From Eubacterium sp. (lineage in GTDB: Bacteria; Bacillota; Clostridia; Lachnospirales; Lachnospiraceae): DNA of 63,367 nt. Below, in pieces: positions 51,903-60,275 of this stretch. Made by a program: the position numbers and the translations under genes. Positions within the stretch are counted from its first letter, which is position 1. Every line of letters begins with the position of its first letter. The notes beneath the pieces are model-generated. The model was not told the origin of the DNA and did not search any database. It saw only the letters and a list, made by a program, of their open reading frames with translations. Location: positions 1 to 63,367 of the forward strand of contig JALERM010000177.1 of NCBI GenBank assembly GCA_022764165.1. Reading direction: 5' to 3'.

Positions 51903-52916
51903 TTACTGTGTTTTTGTACCGCTGCAAAGCGTTTCTTTTTTTCTGCCTGCCCGGAAGAGCAGAAGCGCCAGAACGAATGTTGCCGTTTCTGTGACAGGGA
52001 AGGACAGCCAGATCCCTGTAATCTTCAGGAGTTTTTCCAGGCCCCACATGAATGGAATGAGTAGCAGAAACTGCCGCAGCAGCTGGATCAGCATACTTGG
52101 AATGACCTGTTCTGTTGCCTGGAGATAGGTGGAGATCATGGTAGACCATCCGCAGAACAGGTAGCTGACTGCCATGAGACGCATGGCAGAGACGCCGTAG
52201 ACCCGCATGTTTTCCGAAGCCGTAAACAATCCCAAAATCTGTTCCGGGAACAGCAGGACGATCATACTGCCTGCAAGCATCATCCCGGTGACCAGCACAG
52301 TACCGTCACGAAAGGCGAGGCGAAGCCTGCTTCGATTTCCGACCCCGTGGTTGAACCGCATAATCGGTAGACAGCCCTGAATCATCCCGTTGACCGTCAT
52401 GACAATCAACTGCTGCACCTTGAAATAAGCGCCAAAGAAGGCAATCGCGGTCTCAGAGTAAGCGGTCAGGAACAGATTGACGATTGTTACCATAAAGGCG
52501 CACACACCCATATACTTCAGACACAGCGCATCAACTTCCGGATTTTGTGTGAACACTCCAAAATAAGACTTCATCAGCAGTAAGGCGAGAAGATTCAAAA
52601 TGAGCCCTATCCCAAAGGACAAAATCAGTCCGGTGGTTACGGTATCATTTGCCTCGTCCTGTTCTTTCCTGCCAAGGTATCCTGCGATCAGCACATTGAT
52701 CCCTACGCCGATCCAGATGGAGATGGCATTCATCAGGGTCGTGATGGGAAAGGAAAGAGAAACTGCCGTCAATGCATTTTCACTTAATCGGGCCACAAAT
52801 GTGCTGTCCACCAGATTGTAGGAATATTGAAAGAACATGGAAAACAGCGGCGGCAGCGACATCTGCACCAATAACTTCCCGATGGGGGCTTCCCCCATTT
52901 TACGCTCGGCTTTCAT
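51903..52916 (-). CDS. MATE-family exporter with in-frame internal deletion (cargo)
   Basis: The 337-residue frame begins and ends as a MATE protein but is about 110 residues short. The N-terminal half is normal to about CLKYMGVCAFM (residue about 150) and passes directly into VTIVNLFLTAYSETAIAFFGAYFKVQQ, which is normally found in helix 7-8 of the second half. Helices 5-7 or so are missing, with the reading frame intact. Function is doubtful. Confidence 0.75.
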   Translation of the reverse strand: MKAERKMGEAPIGKLLVQMSLPPLFSMFFQYSYNLVDSTFVARLSENALTAVSLSFPITTLMNAISIWIGVGINVLIAGYLGRKEQDEANDTVTTGLILSFGIGLILNLLALLLMKSYFGVFTQNPEVDALCLKYMGVCAFMVTIVNLFLTAYSETAIAFFGAYFKVQQLIVMTVNGMIQGCLPIMRFNHGVGNRSRLRLAFRDGTVLVTGMMLAGSMIVLLFPEQILGLFTASENMRVYGVSAMRLMAVSYLFCGWSTMISTYLQATEQVIPSMLIQLLRQFLLLIPFMWGLEKLLKITGIWLSFPVTETATFVLALLLFRAGRKKETLCSGTKTQ

Positions 52917-52973
52917 CTTTTTCCTCCTTCCAGAAAATGTGCGGCACAGTTTCCTGTGCCGGGCAAATGTGAC

Positions 52974-53320
52974 TCAGATCCGAACAATGTAATTCTGTTT
53001 TCTCGGTGCAGGCTCACCGGCTTCATGAGCCGAGTAACCCAATGCGATCGCCCCAACACCTCGCAGTGTTTCCGGCAGATTCCATTCCCGCAAAAGGGTC
53101 TTGCCTTTTCATTGTCAAATATCTCACGCTCACGATGAACCCACACTGTTCCAAGTCCCAGTGTAACCGCAATAATGGTCGGCGACTGGTGACTACCACC
53201 AGTAGGTGCGTAAGTTCCAGCTTCCAGTACAGCGTCCAGCATATTGGAAGGTACATGATCCGTCTTGTAAGCCCTTATGCTGCGGCGTGTTTTGATGATA
53301 GACAAAAAATCATTTTTCAT
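52974..53320 (-). pseudogene. Nitroreductase-family protein, deleted and frameshifted (cargo)
   Basis: Starts normally (MKNDFLSIIKTRRSIRAYK, AGTYAPTGGSHQSPTIIAVT), then jumps to LGLGTVWVHREREIFDNEK; about 65 residues including part of the FMN site are missing. After that a frameshift occurs near 53105: the correct continuation (LLREWNLPETLRGVGAIALG, AHEAGEPAPRKQNYIVRI, stop 52974) is in another frame. Two independent lesions. Confidence 0.75.
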
Positions 53321-53363
53321 TTACCATAACCTCCGTTTCAGGCACTTCCCCACAGATCTGAGC

Positions 53364-53405
53364 ACAAAAAAAGCCACACAGCTATCCAAAAGATAACTGT
53401 GTGGC
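53364..53405 (-). terminator. Intrinsic terminator downstream of the hydrolase
   Basis: Stem GCCACACAG.TATC/GATAACTGTGTGGC (13 of 14) with a CAAAA loop and, on the minus strand, a run of seven T. Confidence 0.7.
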
Positions 53406-53544
53406 AAAAAGATGATCAAATCCGGAAAAGTCCACTCGAATTTTACGTTCTCATTATAGTGAGCCTTGAATCCATTGTCAAGTAAAAATCATTACGGTGC
53501 GGAATCGTGTGCGGCTGGCATTCCATTTTGAAAAAAGGGTTCCC

Positions 53545-54326
53545 TTACCGGGACTTCTCCACATCCTGCCAGTTTGCGTTGTGCAAAATCTCTGCATCTT
53601 CGCCAAGAAACACCAGCCCGGCTTCTGTGTCGTTTTGCAGGAGATACAGCATCCAGGCGGTCATAAACCAGGGGATGGACACCTTGGCCGGATCATAGCC
53701 GCCCCACATCTGGGAGAGATAGGTGTGGGCCGCGCTGCCGGTGAACAGGACCTTGAACATCCCGCCGTTGTCGTATTCCGTCACCGCCCGGACGGCCCCC
53801 GCACCGCCCTGGGAATAGCCCACGATGCCCAGGCGTTCCGTGTCGATCTTTTCAAAGAACAGGCTGCCGGTGCTGGCGTTCTGTTCCAGCAGGTAGTCCA
53901 GGGTCTGGGAGGCGGACAGGCCGGTTCCGGTTTGTCGGTCGTCATTGCCCACCGCAACGAAGCCCCAGGAGGCCAGCCGAGCGAAAAAGGGCTCATAGTT
54001 CAGCGCCGCCGTGTTGCTGGCGTTGACCACCAGAATGGCCGGGTAGGCCCGGGCACTGCGCTCCAGCTCCGTGGGATACCAGATGCGGATATTCCGGATG
54101 GTGTCATCCCCGTAGTCCAGGACGGTGTGGGAGACGTCGTAGTCCCCCAGTCCGGTGTACTTGCGCTCCAACGCTTCCACCGGCTGGAGCCAGGTGTAGT
54201 AGTCCTCGGTCAACAGCGGCTTGCGGGACTGGATGTAGTTTTCACCAGCAGCACGGCAACAAGGATCACTGCCAGCAGGACGATGGCCAGGAGTACGATC
54301 CCTACGATTTTCAGCAATTTTTTCAT
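53545..54326 (-). pseudogene. Membrane-anchored alpha/beta hydrolase with a frameshift after the signal anchor (cargo)
   Basis: The start at 54326 (AAAGGAAA RBS) gives MKKLLKIVGIVLLAIVLLAV, a signal anchor, and ends early in that frame. From near 54235 another frame carries the mature domain: ENYIQSRKPLLTEDYYTWLQPVEALERKY...AILVVNASNTAALNYEPFFARLASWGFVAV, nucleophile elbow GIVGYSQGGAGAV (Ser of G-Y-S-Q-G), to the C-terminus at 53545. A single-base loss (or a sequencing error) separates the two. GC is clearly higher than in the flanks. Related to platelet-activating-factor-acetylhydrolase/dienelactone-hydrolase-like esterases. Confidence 0.72.
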
Positions 54327-54500
54327 ACAATTTCCTTTCTTGACAAAAGCAGCTTCTTTCCTTAAAATGCAGAGAGGAACAATTGTCCCAAATGCAAACA
54401 ACCATTCTGCATTTCAGATTATATCGGCTCTCCGCTGGATGTCAACGGAATCGGCGGAGGCAAGTCCTATGGGGAACAAAAGAAAGGAATTTGTACCGGT

Positions 54501-55058
54501 ATGAAGGAGAAACAACGGGATTTTTTGAAGCTGTGTCTGGCGGACGCACTGCTCAAGCTGATGGAGGAACAGGATTTTTCTGAGATCAGCGTCAACGCCA
54601 TCTGCAAGACGGCGGACATTGGACGGACCACCTTTTACCGCTATTTTGGCGGCCGGAACAGCAAGGAGGAGGTGCTGATCTTCAAAATCACCTATGAGTG
54701 GGAGATCTACCGGCAGAAGCATGAGGACGAGGTGAAGCGGGATCAGGGCTATGCCATGTCCTGCTATGTGTACGAAAACAGAAAGGTGTTTTCCCTGATC
54801 TACCGCCATCACCTGACCGGCGTGCTGCTGGATGCCTTTGCCCGGCTGACGACCCAGGGGGAAATGGTGGGCAGGGAACAGTCCTATTTGCAGTCCTTCT
54901 TCGTCTGCGGTTATTTCGGCATCATGTATCAGTGGATCAGGTACGGCTTTGACGAGACGCCGGAGCAGGTGCAGCGGCATATCGCTGAGACCTTCGCCAG
55001 CGCGGTGTCCCGGGCACAGGACGCCCATTCCGCATCCGGGGAGAGGACTTCAAAATAG
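54501..55058 (+). CDS. TetR-family regulator (cargo)
   Basis: 185 residues: FSEISVNAICKTADIGRTTFYRYFGGRNSKEEVL is the TetR helix-turn-helix (residues about 25-55), followed by a TetR_C-like effector domain ending near QRHIAETFASAVSRAQ. Divergent from the hydrolase gene, from which it is separated by about 175 bp, so it probably controls that gene and itself. High GC like the hydrolase, suggesting the two arrived together from a higher-GC Clostridia donor. Confidence 0.85.
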   Translation: MKEKQRDFLKLCLADALLKLMEEQDFSEISVNAICKTADIGRTTFYRYFGGRNSKEEVLIFKITYEWEIYRQKHEDEVKRDQGYAMSCYVYENRKVFSLIYRHHLTGVLLDAFARLTTQGEMVGREQSYLQSFFVCGYFGIMYQWIRYGFDETPEQVQRHIAETFASAVSRAQDAHSASGERTSK

Positions 55059-55145
55059 CATGAGGGCAGCATCCTCGATGTTATTTTCCTGCGCATTGCC
55101 CATTTGTGTCCCATCCTTTCCATTAAGCATGATAACAAAACCAAA

Positions 55146-55784
55146 CCTAGATTATTCACGGCACAGCCGTGAAAGTGGCTGAAAGCCGCATAGTTACAGT
55201 GTTTTAACTGCATATTCCTTTTCGCTTATCTAGTGAATGAAAAAAGAGCATCCATTTGTGGTAAAATTAAGGTGTCTAATCTCAAATAATATCAACAAAA
55301 GGTGCCCTTTATAAGTATTGTAAACACCTTACCATTAGAAAGGAATAGTCAAATTAAAATAAGTTTTGATGGAGGAGATTTATCCTGCGATGCAGGCTTA
55401 CTTCTCATCAAAGAATTCATAAGTAAACTTGGTATTGATATCAGCAAACATGCGAAAGCAACGCATTGATACCGTCCGTTTAAAACTGCTGAAGATTGCT
55501 GCAAAAGTAATTCGTTCAGCAAGATATATCACATTCAAGCTGTGTAGCAGCTGCCCTTATAAGAATGAATTCTATGAGACACTTTCAAATATCGGTAAGC
55601 TGAATGTACAGCTGGAGCAGCAACTATTAACGAACCTTGACAGCTTAACAACTGCTCTGGACTCTGCCACAGGGATTTTATACCCTTTTGACGTGTTAAT
55701 TGAGTGATGTTATGGCTACATGGATCAATTTTCAGAATCATGGTACAGTTATCAGTTCAGATACTGTTCCATGAATAATTCAGG
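55146..55784 (+). mobile_element. IS1380-family element, degraded copy 2
   Basis: Both inverted repeats are present: CCTAGATTATTCACGG (left) and the inverse of CCTGAATTATTCATGG (right, ending 55784), with 13 of 16 identical. Between them the transposase N-terminus (MSIVNTLPLE in a frame whose ATG has become ATA, ISFDGGDLSCDAGLLLIKEF) is joined to its C-terminus (LKIAAKVIRSARYITFKLCS, FYETLSNIGKLNVQLEQ); about 330 codons are missing. No target duplication. It is in the same orientation as copy 1. Confidence 0.8.
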
Positions 55785-55791
55785 ACTATTA

Positions 55792-57021
55792 TTATATATT
55801 TCTTTCCTGTTTCCTTGACGGTAACTTCCTTTTCATTGCATCCCGTTCTGCAATTTCAGCCTTGTTTCGATTCAGTTTTTCCAAAATGGAAGTGCGGGCT
55901 TTTTGCTTAATCTGCTCTGTGCCATTCTTTCTGATTTCCGGTTTCATCAGGTTTACCTGAATTTTTTTCAACGTTGTTTTCATAGTATTTGTAATTTTTG
56001 TAATGACACCATCTAAACGTTTTGCAGCATATTCACACTCTTTTTTTGATGCTTTTCGTTCCGGGGAGAGTACCCATGCTTTTGATTGCTCTACCAGACG
56101 AATATCTTCTTTGTGCGTTTCTATTTTTACGGTATTGGTTACAACCTCTACCGCCTTATCATAAGCAATCTCTGCGACCTCATCGATCAGAGCTTCTACG
56201 TCTTCAATTTTCATGGTTAGGTTTTCAAGTTTCCGTTCTTGTGCTGCCAGTTGCTCCTTTTGCTTGGCAATGATAAAATCCTGTTTCTCTAAATATGCTC
56301 TTCCACCATATTCCGGTTCTTCTTCTAATAACAGGCCATGTTTCTTTGCAATCTCAAACAGAAGAACCCGACAGACAGAGTCAAAGGTCATTTTTCTGTT
56401 ATTTTTTCTTCCCGGCGGCTTTTCCGGATCGGGCAATTCAAATCCCAAAGCTTCCAAAGCTTTTTCTTGCTGAGGGGAAATCTCGCCGTACTTATTTTCA
56501 CAGTCAAAAACGTGACGCTCGTGGATGTGAGGTGTACTTTCGTCCAAATGTAATGCCCAGTCCAATATATGAACATGGGAACCAAATCTCTCATTAATTT
56601 CAATCATAAATTCTGTTACAATCTCAAAGAGAAGCTCTGGCGAAACATGATTATCCAAAGTTCCGATTTGAAAAATACTTTCCTCAGGACATGTTTTTTT
56701 ACTTTTCAGCAAATCATTAGTTGTACGATTACGTTCCGGATGACGATTTTTTTCATTTCTGGCATTTTGATTATTTACAAAGTTTTGGTATTGAGAAGCA
56801 TAAAAGTATTGTTCCACTTCTTCAAAGGAATTTGCGAGTTCGTCTGTTTTATTATCATGAATAAGGTTTCGGTAACCATTGTAACAGTCCCAGTAGATAT
56901 TTCTCTCTGCCTGAGTATCATCAATATGCTCGCTGTTGTAAATATTAAAATTTCTGTCATTGTGTTTTGGATTATAGGTGCCATTCTTTCCGGCACGACC
57001 ATTGTGTCTTGTCAATTTCAT
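55792..57021 (-). CDS. mobV: MobV-family relaxase / plasmid recombination protein
   Basis: 409 residues: N-terminal KLTRHNGRAGKNGTYNPKHNDRNF and the relaxase motif HLDESTPHIHERHVF (H-x-D-E-x-T-P-H-x-H) near residue 160, a signature of Pre/Mob (MobV) enzymes that nick oriT and lead single-strand transfer. The C-terminal half is coiled coil (LEKQDFIIAKQKEQLAAQERKLENL). It ends in a Lys/Arg-rich tail. Upstream lies a 570-bp structured non-coding region that is the likely oriT. Confidence 0.9.
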   Translation of the reverse strand: MKLTRHNGRAGKNGTYNPKHNDRNFNIYNSEHIDDTQAERNIYWDCYNGYRNLIHDNKTDELANSFEEVEQYFYASQYQNFVNNQNARNEKNRHPERNRTTNDLLKSKKTCPEESIFQIGTLDNHVSPELLFEIVTEFMIEINERFGSHVHILDWALHLDESTPHIHERHVFDCENKYGEISPQQEKALEALGFELPDPEKPPGRKNNRKMTFDSVCRVLLFEIAKKHGLLLEEEPEYGGRAYLEKQDFIIAKQKEQLAAQERKLENLTMKIEDVEALIDEVAEIAYDKAVEVVTNTVKIETHKEDIRLVEQSKAWVLSPERKASKKECEYAAKRLDGVITKITNTMKTTLKKIQVNLMKPEIRKNGTEQIKQKARTSILEKLNRNKAEIAERDAMKRKLPSRKQERNI

Positions 57022-57095
57022 TGTGATTTCCTCCTTTTTTGAATTCCTTTCAGGGATGGTTTGAGCAGAGAAGCGGATTCCTTGCAGCTTTTAGC

Positions 57096-57229
57096 GTCAA
57101 GTAATACCCAGTACTAAGTGGCGAAACGCCGCTTAACTGGGCAAGGCTGCCGCCCTTGACCTGCACAAAGGGTGGCTTCTCCGCTCCGCTTCGGTCGGTG
57201 CTTAACAAGTGCCACTGGTACTTAGCACC
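57096..57229. other. Candidate origin of transfer (oriT) with two strong hairpins
   Basis: Hairpin 1: CCCAGT..TAAGTGGCG (57107-57123) with CGCCGCTTAACTGGG (57127-57141), closed further by TCAAG/CTTGA (57098 and 57155). Hairpin 2: GGTGCT (57197-57202) with AGCACC (57224-57229) and inner AAGTGCC/GGTACTT. They lie 75-210 bp upstream of the relaxase start, the usual oriT position for MobV systems. Confidence 0.5.
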
Positions 57230-57597
57230 CTCTGTACTCCTGCACCGAACAAACTGACCTTCTTTCCTTTGCAGGGAAGCTCAATCAGCTTCTTCGGTTT
57301 TTGGGAAATAGTTCACTGAACTTTTTTCCAAAAGAAAAGCCGACGTATTTTGATTTCCTCTCAAATACATCGGCATCATCATCTGACTTGACAGTCATAT
57401 TCAATTAAATAAAGATATTGTGAAGAATAAAAGTAAACGCTTTGGATATCAGCAAATATATTTACGTCAGTCCACTTTTTACTGGAGATATGACAAAATG
57501 GCAAAAATGATATCATGATATATCAATCGATTTTTCAACAATCTACACATCCAAGAATATCTAACTATATTATGTCATTTTTATCATTTCTGTCATT
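57230..57597. other. Non-coding, AT-rich stretch between oriT and primase
   Basis: No gene. A 12-bp imperfect hairpin GCCGACGTATTT/AAATACATCGGC lies at 57339-57374. Close to the primase end, AATGACA/AATGATA-like short repeats occur near 57488-57508 and 57572-57598; such AT-rich direct repeats could be a replication origin for the primase, but this is weak. Confidence 0.35.
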
Positions 57598-59388
57598 TTA
57601 CGTTATTGATAAATCCAACTGCTCAAATGGATTCTCTATCGTATCGTCCATCGTTTCAAAATCCGGTTCTTTCACAGAAGTATCTTTAAAATAATAAGCA
57701 CCATCGGAATAACGTTTAATGATAAATCCCTTGTCGGTCATATAATCCCAGAATTTTGTTTTCCCATGTGGCTTTCGTCCATTATCTTCGCAGTAATCTT
57801 CGTATATTTTGTAAACATCACTTCGTTTCATTTTCTCGCCGGATTTATGGCAGAGCATATCATCAATAAAAGCTTTTACACTGTCGGCAGAACGATATAA
57901 TTTTTTAATGCACTCTCTACTGTGATCACTTTGTGCAAAGTGCTGATCTTTGTACAATTGTCTTAATGCCAGCATCGCCATATGAATTGCATAATCGGAT
58001 TCCTGATATATTTTTTCTTTTAACTTAGTGTCTTTTGCACTCTTGGGAATCGTATGGTCAATGTCCAACACGAGCAAACGACGATAATAGGCATTGGTCT
58101 TGTCATCAAGATTCAGCGGAAATTCATTCGCTGAAAACAGAAGTTTTGCATAACTGAAAAACTGTGATGGATCTTTCCCTTTTTTCTCATAAAGCAAGGT
58201 ATCTTCGCCGACTGCCTTTTTAACGATTGCTACATCCTCCATTGCTGTACTTGGAATGTCCGCACAGGCATTTAGTAATTTTCCAAATAAGCCCGTAGCA
58301 TAGAAACGTTGATTCAAATTCTGTAACGACATACAGGAACTATTGATTTCTCCAATCAGATGCTGCACAAAGGAAACTGCAACTGACTTTCCTGTGCCGC
58401 CTTTTCCTTTCAGCAGTAAGAATTTCTGGAAACGGGTGTCTGTTGTCATACAATAACCAAGATATTGCCAGAAGGTTAATTGGTCTGTCTTATCCGGAAT
58501 AGAGAGTTCAAAGTATTTACGAATATTTTTACCTCCTGCCAGGGCGGTTTCTGCCTGTTCTGGATAAAATGAAAATGGAATCTGATTGATTGACAGGTAC
58601 TTCGGATTGTGTTCGATCATTTTCCATTCTATTACATCAAAATATCCATTCTGAAAATTCACCCAATGAGATGGTTGGTTGTTGAGGTCTGAAAAATGTT
58701 TTTGTACTTGTGCTTGTGATACCAGAAGATTATAAATACTCTGGATGGTGGTCGCCTTGATACAGTCACGAAAAATCAGTTTTTGAACATGCGACTTCAA
58801 ACGAATTCCATTATGATCTTCGTGATAACAACCTTTTTCATAGATATAAGGTGTGTTTTCAAGCATAAAAAAAGGAACCGTCTGTATTAGATAGTCGACA
58901 ATCTCCATATCAAATACACCGATTCGCTTTCCCTGTTCATTAAATTTATGGAATCTGTTTAAATCCGGCGGTTCATTCTGCCTGCCTTCAAATCGTTTGA
59001 TGAAATCGGAAAGAACAGATTTTAGTTCCTGCTGATATTCCAGCTTTGCAAGGTATTCTTTATTTTTGAATATTGACCATCCTTTTCGGAAGGTCAGATA
59101 ATTGTTCTGGCAGAACTGTTCCAGTAAATCATTCGTTTTCTTCATGGTACAGGCTGGTACATAACAGTAATCTGTCTGATAGGTTCCCGTACAGGCAATT
59201 TCAACCATATAAATGATAAAACTCTCAACATCATAATAGCCATCTCTTTCTGGCAGAAGAGCAACCGCATAGTATCCGGCAGCAATCACAGCAAAAGCAA
59301 GCTCCTGATCATCCACGAGAAACAGGTATTTTTGCTCCATAGTTTCCGGTTTGGTTTTCATATAGTGTTCTAAAAAATTCTTATTCAT
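57598..59388 (-). CDS. P4-type primase-helicase (phage/plasmid primase, D5-like)
   Basis: 596 residues. The C-terminal SF3 helicase domain has Walker A LKGKGGTGKSVAVSF (about residue 335), the Walker-B-like LFGKLLNACADIP and sensor/arginine finger region FSYAKLLFSANEFPLN...YYRRLLVLDID. A D5_N-like domain precedes it (FEL SIPDKTDQLTFWQYLGYCM region). A C-terminal winged helix follows (VYKIYEDYCEDNGRKPHG). The N-terminal 250 residues show no obvious AEP motif. Such proteins drive autonomous replication of phages and satellites, here probably of the excised circle. Confidence 0.88.
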   Translation of the reverse strand: MNKNFLEHYMKTKPETMEQKYLFLVDDQELAFAVIAAGYYAVALLPERDGYYDVESFIIYMVEIACTGTYQTDYCYVPACTMKKTNDLLEQFCQNNYLTFRKGWSIFKNKEYLAKLEYQQELKSVLSDFIKRFEGRQNEPPDLNRFHKFNEQGKRIGVFDMEIVDYLIQTVPFFMLENTPYIYEKGCYHEDHNGIRLKSHVQKLIFRDCIKATTIQSIYNLLVSQAQVQKHFSDLNNQPSHWVNFQNGYFDVIEWKMIEHNPKYLSINQIPFSFYPEQAETALAGGKNIRKYFELSIPDKTDQLTFWQYLGYCMTTDTRFQKFLLLKGKGGTGKSVAVSFVQHLIGEINSSCMSLQNLNQRFYATGLFGKLLNACADIPSTAMEDVAIVKKAVGEDTLLYEKKGKDPSQFFSYAKLLFSANEFPLNLDDKTNAYYRRLLVLDIDHTIPKSAKDTKLKEKIYQESDYAIHMAMLALRQLYKDQHFAQSDHSRECIKKLYRSADSVKAFIDDMLCHKSGEKMKRSDVYKIYEDYCEDNGRKPHGKTKFWDYMTDKGFIIKRYSDGAYYFKDTSVKEPDFETMDDTIENPFEQLDLSIT

Positions 59389-59408
59389 GTAAATCCCTCC
59401 TCAAATCG

Positions 59409-59439
59409 AAAAAAGACACCTCTTTTCAGAAGCGTCTTT
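59409..59439 (-). terminator. Terminator behind the native recombinase tail
   Basis: AAAGACGC/GTGTCTTT stem followed by TTTT on the minus strand, between the recombinase tail stop (59453) and the primase start (59388). In the circular form it ends the recombinase message; in the integrated form it would stop read-through from the host promoter. Confidence 0.55.
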
Positions 59440-59452
59440 CTCATGTAAAATA

Positions 59453-59554
59453 CTAAAAAGTGGTTGTTTGTGCGGCTTTCGCACTATTCAGTTCATCAAT
59501 CCAGTTACATAGTATAATAATTGTTTCAAGATTTACATTGCTAAGCGTCCAACA
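59453..59554 (-). other. Orphaned 3' coding end of the recombinase
   Basis: In the recombinase reading frame carried across the joined ends, 33 codons follow, beginning CWTLSNVNLETIIILCNWID and ending with a TAG at 59453-59455. In the integrated state this part has no start and is separated from the recombinase by the whole element. An open stretch of this length could occur by chance, but the terminator directly behind it supports a real gene end. Confidence 0.6.
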
Positions 59555-59556
59555 CC
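59531..59556. other. Attachment junction with primase-side arm
   Basis: Element arm 59531-59554 (starts ATTTACATTGCTAAGCGTCC) followed by core CC and host sequence. Inverse of the arm at 44931-44954 with five mismatches. Confidence 0.8.
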
Positions 59557-59994
59557 TTTCCGTCCCCCCAGTACTTTCTTCCCTTTCAGATCATTCCACT
59601 GGAAATCAGGCATCTCTTCCCTTGCCACCAGGAAGTTTCCAGCCCGCTGGGTTCCCTGTGCAAAATTTACCACAGGATCATTAGCACCTTCCAGATACGC
59701 ATACACAGAGGCTTCAGCCCCCATAAATCCAATCTGTGCATCACCGGATATGACAGCCGCCATTGTCTTATCTGCCCCATAACCGGTAACCAGTTCCAGA
59801 TCAATCCCTTCCTGTTCAAAATATCCGTTTTCAATCGCTACATACTGAGGTGCATAGAAAATTGAATGTGCCACCTCATTCAGCGTCACCTTTTGTATCT
59901 TTTCCTCTCCTTCACCGTCATTTCCGCAGCCTGCAAGTACGAACGCTGCCGCCATTATCATCAGTCCAATCCCTGCTAATTTCTTTTTCATCAT
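59533..59994 (-). pseudogene. NMT1/THI5-like ABC substrate-binding lipoprotein, N-terminal part
   Basis: Lipoprotein signal MMKKKLAGIGLMIMAAAFVL with lipobox VLAGC, then KVTLNEVAHSIFYAPQYVAIENGYFEQEGIDLELVTG and GYGADKTMAAVISGDAQIGFMG, the classic N-lobe of NMT1/SsuA-like binding proteins for sulfonates, thiamine precursors or nitrate. At GGRKG (59557) the host sequence ends and the frame runs nine codons into the element before stopping at 59533. AGGAGGTC RBS precedes the start. The transporter's permease and ATPase are not in this window. Confidence 0.88.
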
Positions 59995-60275
59995 GACCTC
60001 CTGATACGATTCATGATATTAAAATATGTACGCACACAGAAAATGGTTCTTAATTATAACAAAGTGGGCAAGCCCACTTCAACTCCCCATACCCCTCACT
60101 CATGAAGGGCTTGCGCACTTTGAGCGCCGATGCGCAGCTGCTTTAGCAGCTTTCCTCTGCGCATCGTGTGCATCCCCCGGAGGGTTTTTATATCATAGGA
60201 AAGTCAGAGGACTTTCCTATGATATAAAAAAGGACAGATGCATGGTCACTTTTTCATGTCCATATACCTGTCCGC
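59995..60275. repeat. Intergenic block of nested palindromes
   Basis: No gene. Contains GTGGGC/GCCCAC (60064-60077), GATGCGCAG/CTGCGCATC (60129-60165, enclosing AGCTGC/GCAGCT), a perfect 20-bp hairpin (60186-60205 with 60210-60229) beginning TTTTATATCATAGGAAAGTC, and a diverged GGACAG...CTGTCC repeat (60232-60273). The 20-bp hairpin with flanking T/A runs can act as a bidirectional terminator. Confidence 0.6.

Larger units (their letters stand above)
44929..59556 (-). mobile_element. Integrated mobilizable element of 14,626 bp (serine recombinase, MobV relaxase, P4-type primase)
   Basis: Boundaries are set by the split host gene and by a 4-bp identity (CACC on the plus strand) at both junctions. 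The ends are 24-bp inverted repeats, 19 of 24 identical (44931-44954 and 59531-59554). Contents from the recombinase end: large serine recombinase, small protein, XRE regulator, DUF4258/YgiT-type pair, IS1380 copy, MATE-GNAT-MATE-nitroreductase cargo, hydrolase, TetR, second IS1380 copy, MobV relaxase, oriT-like hairpins, primase-helicase. No conjugation machinery (no VirB4/coupling protein), so it would need a helper for transfer. An IME is the best description. Confidence 0.85.

Noticed and set aside
53497-54504. 335-residue plus-strand frame opposite the hydrolase
   Set aside because: High-GC antisense shadow; the minus strand carries the alpha/beta hydrolase with a recognisable nucleophile motif.
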